Source of the DNA: JAHEJE01 sp965216335
Lineage (GTDB): Bacteria; Pseudomonadota; Alphaproteobacteria; Rhizobiales; Aestuariivirgaceae
Assembly (NCBI GenBank): GCA_965216335.1
Contig: OZ244154.1
Location: 1,922,001 to 1,986,000 of the forward strand
Length of the DNA stretch: 64,000 bases
Direction: 5' to 3'
In this document: in pieces, positions 26,584 through 36,052 of the stretch
Layout of the letters: the number at the start of each line of letters is the position of its first letter
Position numbering within the stretch: position 1 is the first letter of the stretch
Translations under genes and position numbers: made by a program
Notes under the pieces: generated by a model
The model's database searches: none
What the model saw: only the letters and a program-made list of their open reading frames with translations
What the model was told of the DNA's origin: nothing

Positions 26584-28677
26584 TCAGACGGATTTCCCTG
26601 TGCACCCGCACACCTTCAACCCGAACGCATAGGTGAGCGCGACCTCCTTCAGGCTGTCGAAGCGGCCGGCGGCACCGGCGTGGCCTGAGTCCATGTGGGT
26701 TTTCAGGAGCAGCAGATTTTCATCCGTCTTGTGGGCTCGCAGTTTGGCCACCCACTTGGCGGGTTCCCAGTAAGTGACGCGCGGGTCTGTCAGACCGGCG
26801 ATGGCGAGGATGTGCGGGTAGCCTTGCGCGGTCACATTGTCGTAGGGGCTGTAGGCGGCGATGGTCCGGTAGTCTTCTTCACAAGCACCCGGGTTGCCCC
26901 ATTCGGGCCATTCCGGCGGGGTGAGCGGCAGGGTGTCGTCGAGCATGGTGGTGAGCACGTCGACGAACGGGACGTCGGCGATGATGCCCTTGAACAACTC
27001 CGGCGCCATGTTGGCGATGGCGCCCATCAGCATGCCGCCGGCCGAGCCGCCATGGGCGACGATGTTGCCTTCGGCGGTAAAGTCGCCGGCAGCGAGATGA
27101 CGGGCCACGGCGAGGAAATCGCTGAACGTATTGGGCTTGCTCTCGCGCTTGCCGGCGGTGTACCAGCGGTAGCCCTTTTCCTTGCCGCCGCGCACATGGG
27201 CGATGGCGTAGACAAAGCCGCGGTCGACGAGAGACAGGCGGGCGGTGGAAAAGCCGGCCGGCATCGCCATGCCATAGGCACCGTAGCCATAGAGCCAGCA
27301 GGGCGCCGAGCCGTCGAGCGGTGTGTCCTTGTGATAGAGCAGCGACACGGGGACGGTCTCGCCGTCGTTCGCCGGGGCCATGATGCGCCGGGTCACGTAG
27401 TCGGCCGCATTGTGGCCGCTCGGCACCTCCTGCTCTTTGCGCAGGACGCGTTGGCGGGTCTCGACGTCATAGTCGAACACTTGGCTTGGCGTGGTCATCG
27501 AGGAATAGGAAAACCGGATCTCGGTGGTGTCGAACTCATAACCGCCCATCAGGCCGAGCGAGTAAGCCTCCTCGTCAAAGGCGATTTCGTGCTCGACACC
27601 ATCCGACAGGCGGCGGATGACGATGCGCGGCAGGCCGGCGGCGCGCTCCAGCCGGACCAGATGGTTCTTCAGCACCGTGTGCGACAGGATCAGCGCATCG
27701 GGCGAGACCGGGACAAGGTCTTGCCAGTTGTCGCGGTCAGGTGCGTCGGTCAGGGCCGTAACGATCTTGAAGTCGATCGCGTCATCGGCATTGGTGAGGA
27801 TGTAAAGCGTGCCGTTGGTCTCATCGAGCGAATACTCCACGCCGGGGTCGCGGGCCGCCACCAGGCGCGGTTCGGCGGTCGGGTCGTCGGCCGGGATGAG
27901 CCAGCTTTCAGAGGTCTCGTGATCATGGGTCGATATGACGATGAAGGCATCCGACTGGGTCCTGCCGACGCCGAGAAAGAAGCCGGGATCCTTTTCCTCG
28001 AACACCAGCACATCGCCTGCCGGGTCGGAGCCGATCTCGTGGCGGTAGAGCTTCGAGGGCCGGTGATTGTCGTCCATCAGCACGTAGAACAGGTGACGGG
28101 CATCGGCCGACCAGACCGAGCTGCCGGAGGTGTTGATGATCACGTCGTCGCGGTCCTTGCCGGTCTCGGCGTCGCGCAGCTTCTGGGTGAAATATTCCGA
28201 GCCCTTGTCGTCGAACGACCAGGCGATCAGCTTGTGGTCGGGGGAGTGGGCCGAACCGGCGAGGCGGAAATAGGCCTCGCCCTCGGCCTCAGTGTTGCCA
28301 TCGATCAGCACCGTCTCCTCACCACCCGCGCGGGGCGTCCGGATCATCAGCGGGTGCTGGCCGCCGGTAATGTACTTGACGCCATAGGCGTAAGGCCCAT
28401 CGGCGGAGGGCACGGAGGAGTCGTCCTCCTTGATGCGGCCCTTCATTTCCTGAAACAGCGTTTCCTGCAGCGCTTCGGTGTCCGCCATCATGGCGTCGGT
28501 GTAGGTGTTTTCCGCTTCCAGGTAGGCCCGGATATCCCCCGGCAGGGTGTCCGGCTGCTGCATCACTTCCTGCCAGTTTTCGGCTCTGAGCCAGGCATAG
28601 TTGTCGCTGCGTGTCATACCGTGGTGGGTGTCGGTGACGGGTTTCGTCTCGGCAACGGGGGGCTTGGGTTGCACCAT
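26584..28677 (-). CDS. ptrB: oligopeptidase B (prolyl oligopeptidase family, S9)
   Basis: A 697-residue cytoplasmic serine peptidase that cleaves short peptides after basic residues. The N-terminal beta-propeller spans about residues 70-420 and the alpha/beta hydrolase domain follows. The nucleophile motif GGSAGGML lies near residue 550, with DPRVTYWEPAKWVAKLR and the histidine loop HMDSGHAGA completing the triad. Lead-in strings HHGMTRSDNYAWLR and EMKGRIKEDDSSVP are typical of PtrB rather than PEP. It starts 13 bp downstream of the pobA stop on the same strand and may be co-transcribed. Confidence 0.93.
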   Translation of the reverse strand: MVQPKPPVAETKPVTDTHHGMTRSDNYAWLRAENWQEVMQQPDTLPGDIRAYLEAENTYTDAMMADTEALQETLFQEMKGRIKEDDSSVPSADGPYAYGVKYITGGQHPLMIRTPRAGGEETVLIDGNTEAEGEAYFRLAGSAHSPDHKLIAWSFDDKGSEYFTQKLRDAETGKDRDDVIINTSGSSVWSADARHLFYVLMDDNHRPSKLYRHEIGSDPAGDVLVFEEKDPGFFLGVGRTQSDAFIVISTHDHETSESWLIPADDPTAEPRLVAARDPGVEYSLDETNGTLYILTNADDAIDFKIVTALTDAPDRDNWQDLVPVSPDALILSHTVLKNHLVRLERAAGLPRIVIRRLSDGVEHEIAFDEEAYSLGLMGGYEFDTTEIRFSYSSMTTPSQVFDYDVETRQRVLRKEQEVPSGHNAADYVTRRIMAPANDGETVPVSLLYHKDTPLDGSAPCWLYGYGAYGMAMPAGFSTARLSLVDRGFVYAIAHVRGGKEKGYRWYTAGKRESKPNTFSDFLAVARHLAAGDFTAEGNIVAHGGSAGGMLMGAIANMAPELFKGIIADVPFVDVLTTMLDDTLPLTPPEWPEWGNPGACEEDYRTIAAYSPYDNVTAQGYPHILAIAGLTDPRVTYWEPAKWVAKLRAHKTDENLLLLKTHMDSGHAGAAGRFDSLKEVALTYAFGLKVCGCTGKSV

Positions 28678-28690
28678 GGAATTGGGGTCC

Positions 28691-29872
28691 TCAGTAGGGT
28701 AAGCCGACGTAGTTCTCGGCCAGCGATGTGCGGCTGGCGCGGGACGTCTTCAGATAGTCGAACTCGGCCTGTTTCAAGCGGGTCACGAAACCATCGTCGC
28801 CCGTGAACGAATGCAGGAGGCGGGTCATCCACCAGGAAAACCGTTCGGCTTTCCATACACGGGCAAGGGCGGTTTCGGAGTAGCGTTCGAGCAGGCCGGT
28901 ATCGCCGTGCTTGTAGCGGGCGATCAGGGCCTGAGACAAGTAATGGATGTCGGAGGCGGCAAGGTTCAGGCCCTTGGCACCGGTCGGCGGCACGATGTGG
29001 GCGGCATCGCCGGCCAGCATCAAACGGCCAAAGCGCATCGGCTCGGCCACGAACGAGCGCAGCGGCGCAATGCCCTTTTCGATTGCCGGGCCGGTCTTGA
29101 GCGCTTCGGCGGCGTCCTTCGGCAATCGGCGGCGCAACTCGTCCCAGAAACGGTCGTCGGACCAGGCATCGACATGATCCTCGAGTGCACATTGCACGTA
29201 ATACCGGCTGCGGCTTTGCGAGCGCATGGAACACAGGGCAAAGCCCCGTTCGTGAGCGTTGTAGATCAGTTCATCGCTGACCGGCGGGCGTTCAGTGAGC
29301 AAGCCGAGCCAGCCGAACGGGTAGACCCGCTCGAACGTGGTGATGGCGTTCCTGGGAATGCTTGCGCGGCAGATGCCGTGATAGCCATCGCAGCCGGCGA
29401 TGTAGTCGCAGTCGATGCGGTGCTCGGCACCGTCCTTGCGGTAGGTGACGTAAGGGTCCGCACCGTCAAAGTCATGTGGCGTGACAGCTTCGGCCTCGTA
29501 GATCAGTTTGCCGCCGAGCGCCTCGCGCGCCTGCATCAGATCGCGGGTGACCTCGGTCTGTCCATAGATGGTGACACTGTGCCCGCCGCTCAGGTCCTTC
29601 AGATCGATGTGCAGGCGCTCGCCCATGAAGGCAATCTCGAAGCCATCGTGGATCAGAGCCTCCTGATCGAGGCGGTCGGCGCACTGCGCCCGGCGCAACA
29701 GATCGACCATGCCGCGCTCCAACACACCGGCCCGGATACGGCCCAGCACGTAGGCGGCGCTGCGCCGTTCCAGCACCACCGTGTCGATGCCGGCCAGGTG
29801 CAGCAGCTGCGACAACAGCAGACCCGACGGCCCCGCCCCGATGATCACGACCTGAGTGCGCAAGTCAGTCAC
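28691..29872 (-). CDS. pobA: 4-hydroxybenzoate 3-monooxygenase
   Basis: A 393-residue flavoprotein hydroxylase that converts 4-hydroxybenzoate to protocatechuate with NAD(P)H and O2. Motifs: FAD GAGPSGLLLS (about 12), the conserved RIRAGVLERG and GQTEVTRDL blocks, the DG motif CDGYHGICR and the GDAAHIVPPTGAKGLNLAASD loop. Length is normal. Its start overlaps the end of the FAH-fold gene by 8 bp, so they share an operon. Protocatechuate pathway genes (pca) are not visible nearby; a CMD-fold gene exists at 60.6 kb but in another context. Confidence 0.94.
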   Translation of the reverse strand: MTDLRTQVVIIGAGPSGLLLSQLLHLAGIDTVVLERRSAAYVLGRIRAGVLERGMVDLLRRAQCADRLDQEALIHDGFEIAFMGERLHIDLKDLSGGHSVTIYGQTEVTRDLMQAREALGGKLIYEAEAVTPHDFDGADPYVTYRKDGAEHRIDCDYIAGCDGYHGICRASIPRNAITTFERVYPFGWLGLLTERPPVSDELIYNAHERGFALCSMRSQSRSRYYVQCALEDHVDAWSDDRFWDELRRRLPKDAAEALKTGPAIEKGIAPLRSFVAEPMRFGRLMLAGDAAHIVPPTGAKGLNLAASDIHYLSQALIARYKHGDTGLLERYSETALARVWKAERFSWWMTRLLHSFTGDDGFVTRLKQAEFDYLKTSRASRTSLAENYVGLPY

Positions 29873-30716
29873 CGGCCGGCTTGGCGACGGTGTTCTTCAG
29901 GATGCCGACGCCTTCAAGCTGCACCTCGACCACGTCACCGGGCTTGAGCGGACCGGTCTTGCCCGGCGTGCCGGTGTAAATCGCATCGCCCGGCTCCAGC
30001 GTCATGTAGCGCGACAGCTCGGCGATGATCCTGGCGCACGAGCGCAGCATTTTCGACGTCGAGGTCTTCTGCACAACCTTGCCGTTGACCCGCGTTTCCA
30101 GCTTCAGCTTGTCGTAGTAGAGGCCCGGCACGATCCACGGCCCCATCGGGCTCAGCGTATCGGCCCCCTTGGCCTTGAGCACGGCAAACGGCGAGGTGCC
30201 ATAGCCGCGCTCGGTCACGTCGTTGCCGATGGTGACGCCGTAGACGTGGGCAAGGGCATCCTTTTCGGAGACGTTGCGGGTCCTGAGCCCCATGACGATC
30301 ACCAGTTCGCCCTCGTAGTGCAGGTCGCTCGAACCCGGCGGCGGCACGATCTCGGCGTCCGGTCCGACGACAGCGCTCGGCAGCTTGGCGAAGAAGGCGA
30401 GGTCGTCGGACGTCTTGCCGCCGTGGCTCTTGTAGTTGAAGGCAATGCCGATGACTTTGGTCGGCTCAACGGGCGCGAGCAGCTTGACGTCCTCAAGCGG
30501 GATCACCCGGCCGGTGGTGACCGTTTCGGGATCGAAGAAACTGCCGGACAGTTCGTGCACGCCGCCAACGGCGAGGAAGCCGTAGCGGGCCTTTCCTTCA
30601 TACTCGAAACGGCCGAATTGCAGGGGCGTGTCGTCGCCGGCAACGGTTTGGGCCTGCGTCGGTACCCACAGCGCAAGACACATCAGCCCGGCGATCAGGA
30701 AACGAAGAAATCTCAT
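29865..30716 (-). CDS. fumarylacetoacetate hydrolase-family protein with signal peptide
   Basis: A 283-residue FAH-fold protein. The catalytic core is standard: IGIAFNYKSHGGK, the metal-binding E-x-E of LHYEGELVIVMG, NDVTERG and IYTGTPGKTGPLKPGD near the end. Such enzymes hydrolyse or isomerise C-C bonds in catabolism, usually in the cytoplasm. Here the first 22 residues (MRFLRFLIAGLMCLALWVP then TQA) look like a Sec signal peptide with an AQA-type cleavage site. The gene sits between a D-aminoacylase-like gene (4-bp overlap) and pobA (8-bp overlap). The substrate is unknown and the exported location is unusual. Confidence 0.85.
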   Translation of the reverse strand: MRFLRFLIAGLMCLALWVPTQAQTVAGDDTPLQFGRFEYEGKARYGFLAVGGVHELSGSFFDPETVTTGRVIPLEDVKLLAPVEPTKVIGIAFNYKSHGGKTSDDLAFFAKLPSAVVGPDAEIVPPPGSSDLHYEGELVIVMGLRTRNVSEKDALAHVYGVTIGNDVTERGYGTSPFAVLKAKGADTLSPMGPWIVPGLYYDKLKLETRVNGKVVQKTSTSKMLRSCARIIAELSRYMTLEPGDAIYTGTPGKTGPLKPGDVVEVQLEGVGILKNTVAKPAGD

Positions 30717-32158
30717 GCCGCCTGCCTCCGCAATACCTCACCTGGGCGGGCGCCCGTCGACTTGCCGCCCTGCCACACCGGCGTGCCGTTCACCCATACC
30801 GTATGGATGCCGGCCGACGGGGTGGCCGGGTTTTCGAACGTCGCGGTGTCCTTGATCGCTACCGGATCGAACAGCACCAGATCGGCATGGGCGCCCTCGG
30901 CGACGACGCCACGGCCCGTCAGTCCGAACCGCTCCGCCGGCAGGCTGGTCATGCGGCGGACCGCTTCGGCCATCGGGAACAGACCGGTGTCGCGGGCGTA
31001 GTGGCCGACGACGCGCGGGAACGTACCCCACAACCGCGGGTGCGGATGAGCGTCGTGCGGCAGGCCGTCCGAGCCGATCATCGTGTCGTCATGGGCCAGG
31101 ATGCGCTGTACGTCGGCCTCGTCCATGGCGAAATAGACCGCGCCCGCCGGCTGCAGGCGGTCGGCGGCCTCAAGACGGCTGACACCCCATTCGCCGGCAA
31201 CCTCGTCGAGATCGCGCCCGCCCATTTCCGGATGCGCCGTCGACCAGGTGATCAGGATGCGTCTGGCCTCGGCGACATAATCCGGCTTCAGCACAGTCGA
31301 CGAAGCGGCATAGGGATAGGCATCGAGGCTCAGCTCCTGGCTTTCGCGGGCCTCATCGAAGAACGCCAGCCGTTCGGCGGCCTTGCCGAAATTGCCCATG
31401 CCGGAACACTTGAAGTGCGAAATCACCACCGGCAACGCGGCGTTGCGCCCGATGGTGAAGGCCTCATCGAGCGCTGCGATCATGTGGTCGGATTCATCGC
31501 GGATGTGGGTGGTGTGGATGCCGCCATGGTCGGCGCACACTCTGGCCAGTTCTTCGACTTCCTCGCGCGGCGCCTGCTTGGCGGGGGCATAGTCGAGGCC
31601 GGTGGAGAACCCCGCCGCACCGGCTTGAAGGGAGGCCCGCAGCCGGCGTTTCATCTCGTCCAGTTCCCCCCCGGTGGCCGGACGGTCGAGCCGGTCCATG
31701 ACACCGGCCCGCAACGTCGAGTGGCCGCACAGCGGTACCGAATTGACGGCGATGCCCGTGTCGCGCAGCCGATCGAGGTAATCGGAAAACGCCGGATAGG
31801 CGTATTGCTGCTGGTTGCCGATCAGATCGAGCGGCGGTGGTGGCGGGCCGTCGAGTATCAGCGGCGCGAGCGACACACCGCAATTGCCGGTGACGACGCT
31901 GGTCACGCCCTGGCTGGTCTTGGCCGACATGGCGCTGTCGATCAGCGCCCGGTCGTCATGGGTGTGGACGTCGATGAAGCCCGGCGCCAGTGCCAGGCCG
32001 CTGCCGTCGATCTCCGGTGCTGTGCCATCCGCTGAAGCCGATATCGCTGTTACGCGTCCGTCGCGCACGGCGACATCGGCTGTGACAGCGTCGCCGCCTG
32101 AGCCGTCGAACACCGAAACATCACGGATGATGAAATCCCTGCCGGCCGCCTGGTCCAT
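30713..32158 (-). CDS. N-acyl-D-amino-acid deacylase family amidohydrolase
   Basis: A 481-residue amidohydrolase-superfamily enzyme resembling D-aminoacylase and N-acyl-D-glutamate deacylase. Metal and catalytic features: PGFIDVHTHDDRA near residue 60, VTGNCGVS with the bridging cysteine, THIRDES, VISHFKCSG and GSDGLPHDAHPHPR (aspartate near 365). It probably hydrolyses N-acyl D-amino acids or related amides in the cytoplasm. It is first in the operon with the FAH-like and pobA genes. The combination with PobA suggests degradation of an aromatic amide or aryl conjugate, but that is inference. Confidence 0.88.
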   Translation of the reverse strand: MDQAAGRDFIIRDVSVFDGSGGDAVTADVAVRDGRVTAISASADGTAPEIDGSGLALAPGFIDVHTHDDRALIDSAMSAKTSQGVTSVVTGNCGVSLAPLILDGPPPPPLDLIGNQQQYAYPAFSDYLDRLRDTGIAVNSVPLCGHSTLRAGVMDRLDRPATGGELDEMKRRLRASLQAGAAGFSTGLDYAPAKQAPREEVEELARVCADHGGIHTTHIRDESDHMIAALDEAFTIGRNAALPVVISHFKCSGMGNFGKAAERLAFFDEARESQELSLDAYPYAASSTVLKPDYVAEARRILITWSTAHPEMGGRDLDEVAGEWGVSRLEAADRLQPAGAVYFAMDEADVQRILAHDDTMIGSDGLPHDAHPHPRLWGTFPRVVGHYARDTGLFPMAEAVRRMTSLPAERFGLTGRGVVAEGAHADLVLFDPVAIKDTATFENPATPSAGIHTVWVNGTPVWQGGKSTGARPGEVLRRQAA

Positions 32159-32236
32159 CTGCCATCCTCAAGTTACCTTTGCGGCGGCAGGATAGTCGAC
32201 TTGGCCCGCACCGGGCAATGGCCCCTGCTGCCTATT

Positions 32237-32682
32237 GCAGGGCTATCGCATATGCCAGTGATGACTTCCGGTTTGCGGCACAATCTTGCCTTCCTCGGGA
32301 TTGACCCACTGCTGTCCGGTTAAGCGATGATTGCTCCTTCCCCCAGAAAGGGGGAAGGTCGGGATGGGGGTTGATGGCGGTGCAATTCGGCAACGATTTC
32401 AATCCTTTGCACCGCCATCAATCCCCACCCTAACCCTCCCCTTTTCTAGGGGAGGGAATGCCTCGGAACCAACCTGGAATCAGGCCGGAGCTTTCTTGGG
32501 GGCATGCAACTATCTGATACAATGAAAGAAATGTGCTCTCACCCAATGTTAAACCGGACAGCAGTGGGCTTGACCCCAGGATCCAGAAAGCCACTTGCGC
32601 CGAATTCGCTGCACTCTGGGTCCTCGGGTCAAGCCCGAGGAAGGCAGAAAACAAAGTTCAAATCCATATGCGATAGCCCTGC
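32237..32682. repeat. nested inverted repeat, outer arms 18 bp
   Basis: GCAGGGCTATCGCATATG (32237-32254) and CATATGCGATAGCCCTGC (32665-32682) are exact inverted copies. Inside them, CCCACTGCTGTCCGGTTAA (32305-32323) returns at 32549-32568 with one extra A. Family A copy 5 lies innermost. The right outer arm ends 3 bp before the znuA stop codon. Confidence 0.85.
32336..32456. repeat. palindrome family A, copy 5
   Basis: Arms CCTTCCCCCAGAAAGGGGGA and CCCCTTTTCTAGGGGAGGG around GGCGGTGCA...TGCACCGCC, with an intact CCCACCCTAACCCTCCCC in the right arm (no mini-hairpin insert). Confidence 0.85.
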
Positions 32683-32685
32683 CGT

Positions 32686-33660
32686 CTATTGCGTATCCTC
32701 AGGCGCCAGGCAGGTGGCGAATGATTTCGCCATGCCCCACAGGATCGCCGCATAGGCCTCCTTGCCGGCCGGCGTGTTGGCGCCGATCGGGTCCAGCGTC
32801 GCGGTCCGCACGCCGGTGCCCTCGCTGACCGTTTCCACATAGCTGACTTCGAACTGCGGTTCGGCAAAGACGCACGCGGCACCGCGCCCGGCGAGCTCGG
32901 TGCGGATTGCCTTGAGCCGTTTGGCGCCCGGCGACCGTTCCGGATCGACGGTGATAGCGCCGGCCCCGTTCAGGCCGAAGCGCTTTTCGAAATACTGATA
33001 ACCGTCGTGAAACACCACGTAGGGGCGGTCCTGCACCGGCCGCAGAACGGCGCCGATCTCGCGGCCAAGAGCATTCAGCCCGACGATCATGCCAGAGGCA
33101 TTGACCCGGTACTGCTCGGCATTGGCCGGGTCCGCCGCCGCCAGTTCCTCGGCGATCGCCAGCGTCATCGCCTTTGCGTTCTGCGGATCGAGCCAGATGT
33201 GCGGATCGCTGGCAGCGGCCTGGTCCTCGTCGCCATGTTGCTCCTCGCCGTGACCATGTTCATCCTCGTCATGATGCTCATGGTCGCCCCACACACCGCC
33301 CTCGCGCACCGGATAGACTGTCAGGCTATCGATATCGGCCAGCGACATCACCCGCGCGCCGGCCGCCCTGCGCCGTTCCAGGCTTTCCGCCAGCGCAAGT
33401 TCAAGTCCGCCGCCGATCTGAAAGATCACGTCGGCGTTCTCGATCATGTGCATCTGCGACGGTCGCAACTGTGCGCCGTGCGGTGATCCCGCACCGCTCC
33501 AGATCAGTTCCGGCTGGCCGACCCGGTCCATCACCCCGGCCACCAGCGCATGCAGCGGTTTGATCGTGACGCTGACCCGCGGCGCGGCCTCAGCACCCGC
33601 CACCCCGGCGGCCAGACACACCATGATGCCAAACAAGCGCAGATTGTAGGTCTTAAACAT
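32686..33660 (-). CDS. znuA: zinc ABC transporter substrate-binding protein
   Basis: A 324-residue periplasmic zinc-binding protein (cluster A-I). The signal peptide is MFKTYNLRLFGIMVCLAAGV ending at AEA. Zinc ligands are in IKPLHALVAGVM, the GSPHGAQLRPSQ region, FHDGYQYF and LDPIGAN. The flexible loop is very His/Asp/Glu-rich (DHEHHDEDEHGHGEEQHGDE), as in ZnuA. ATG 33660 is preferred over an in-frame GTG/ATG 18 bp upstream. A Zur-like dyad lies about 20 bp upstream. znuB and znuC are not adjacent, so the permease genes must be elsewhere. Confidence 0.93.
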   Translation of the reverse strand: MFKTYNLRLFGIMVCLAAGVAGAEAAPRVSVTIKPLHALVAGVMDRVGQPELIWSGAGSPHGAQLRPSQMHMIENADVIFQIGGGLELALAESLERRRAAGARVMSLADIDSLTVYPVREGGVWGDHEHHDEDEHGHGEEQHGDEDQAAASDPHIWLDPQNAKAMTLAIAEELAAADPANAEQYRVNASGMIVGLNALGREIGAVLRPVQDRPYVVFHDGYQYFEKRFGLNGAGAITVDPERSPGAKRLKAIRTELAGRGAACVFAEPQFEVSYVETVSEGTGVRTATLDPIGANTPAGKEAYAAILWGMAKSFATCLAPEDTQ

Positions 33661-33677
33661 GACTCGAACCGATCTCA

Positions 33678-33699
33678 AATTGTTATATTATTACATTTA
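33678..33699. promoter_or_regulatory. Zur-type operator upstream of znuA
   Basis: TGTTATATTATTACA (33681-33695) within AAAT...ATTTA is a near-perfect dyad (TGTTATA / TGTAATA half-sites) matching the AT-rich Zur box style of alphaproteobacteria. It lies 21 bp before the znuA ATG. Zinc-dependent repression is therefore expected. Confidence 0.65.
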
Positions 33700-33861
33700 G
33701 TGCCACGCCCGAGCGGATGCGTCAACACGTGACCTGTTCAATCTGAGAGCCTGGCCGAAAAGTCTTGAGGTCAGGCTCTAATCACACAATTGCATGTTGA
33801 ATGTGAAGCCGCGTAGCGGCAAGGTGCGCGCGCAAACGTCATTAACGGGCGAACGAGTTTC

Positions 33862-34593
33862 ATGGACGTCACGCTCTGGGCCGCTTTCGGTGCCGGTATA
33901 TTGAGCTTTCTGTCGCCCTGCGTCCTGCCGCTGGTGCCGCCCTACCTGTGTTTCCTGGCCGGCAGCGAGCTGGAGGAGCTGACGGCCGACGGCGCGCAGG
34001 CCATCAGCTTCGGTCATATCCTGGTGCCGGCCTTTGCCTTTGTGCTCGGTTTTTCGACGGTGTTCGTCGGTCTCGGCGCGACGGCATCGGCGTTCGGCCA
34101 GCTGCTCCGCGACCATTTCGAAGTACTGGCTCAGATTGCCGGTGTCGCGATCATCGTCATGGGGCTGCACTTCCTCGGTGTGTTCCGTTTCGGACTGCTG
34201 TCCCGCGAGGCCCGCTTCCACCCCGCCGCACGGCCAGCGGGGCCGCTCGGCGCCTATGTCATCGGCCTGGCCTTCGCGCTCGGCTGGACCCCGTGCATCG
34301 GCCCGGTGCTCGCCGCCATCCTGTCGATAGCCGCATCCGAAGAAAACGTTTCAAAGGGCGCCTACCTGTTGTTCATCTACTCCATGGGGCTCGGCATGCC
34401 GTTCCTGCTGGCGGCCCTAGGCCTTGACCGCTTCCTGGCCTTCGCCAAGCGCTTCCGCCGCCACCTCGGCACAGTGGAAAAGGTCATGGGCGGCCTGCTG
34501 GTCCTGACCGGCGTCATGTTCCTCACCGGCACCATGCAGACCCTGTCCTATTGGATGATCGAAATGTTCCCCGGCCTCGCCACGCTGGGGTGA
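33862..34593 (+). CDS. ccdA: cytochrome c biogenesis protein CcdA
   Basis: A 243-residue inner-membrane thiol-electron carrier that passes electrons from thioredoxin to periplasmic thiol proteins for cytochrome c maturation. Six hydrophobic segments are visible. The redox cysteines are in SFLSPCVLPLVPPY (about residue 20) and LGWTPCIGPVLAAI (about 143). Length is normal for CcdA. The next gene, a Na+/H+ antiporter, begins 18 bp after its stop, so the two may be co-transcribed. Confidence 0.94.
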   Translation: MDVTLWAAFGAGILSFLSPCVLPLVPPYLCFLAGSELEELTADGAQAISFGHILVPAFAFVLGFSTVFVGLGATASAFGQLLRDHFEVLAQIAGVAIIVMGLHFLGVFRFGLLSREARFHPAARPAGPLGAYVIGLAFALGWTPCIGPVLAAILSIAASEENVSKGAYLLFIYSMGLGMPFLLAALGLDRFLAFAKRFRRHLGTVEKVMGGLLVLTGVMFLTGTMQTLSYWMIEMFPGLATLG

Positions 34594-34611
34594 ATCGTTT
34601 AAGAGCGAGCC

Positions 34612-35892
<1,281 letters not shown>

Positions 35893-36052
35893 ACGCCCCC
35901 GCGCGCGCTCAATTGCACTCAGTTGCCATGGCGGTCGGCGGCGCAAATTTGATGTCGCAAACAGACTACCGTGTCGCTAACGAAACAGAACCGCCCGCCC
36001 CGCCGGTTGCAATCTGCAGCAAAGTTCATGGCTTGCACGGTGGGCCAACGGC

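Larger units (their letters stand above)
32159..32685. other. 527-bp gap filled by nested inverted repeats
   Basis: No gene. Three inverted-repeat layers share roughly the same centre: 32237-32254 with 32665-32682, 32305-32323 with 32549-32568, and palindrome family A copy 5 at 32336-32456. Between the second and outer right arms lies a hairpin pair (GACCCCAGGATCC... and CTCGGGTCAAGCCCGAGG). Confidence 0.8.

Noticed and set aside
26695..28806. About 700-codon plus-strand frame opposite oligopeptidase B
   Set aside because: Antisense shadow without domains; the minus strand encodes an intact S9 peptidase.
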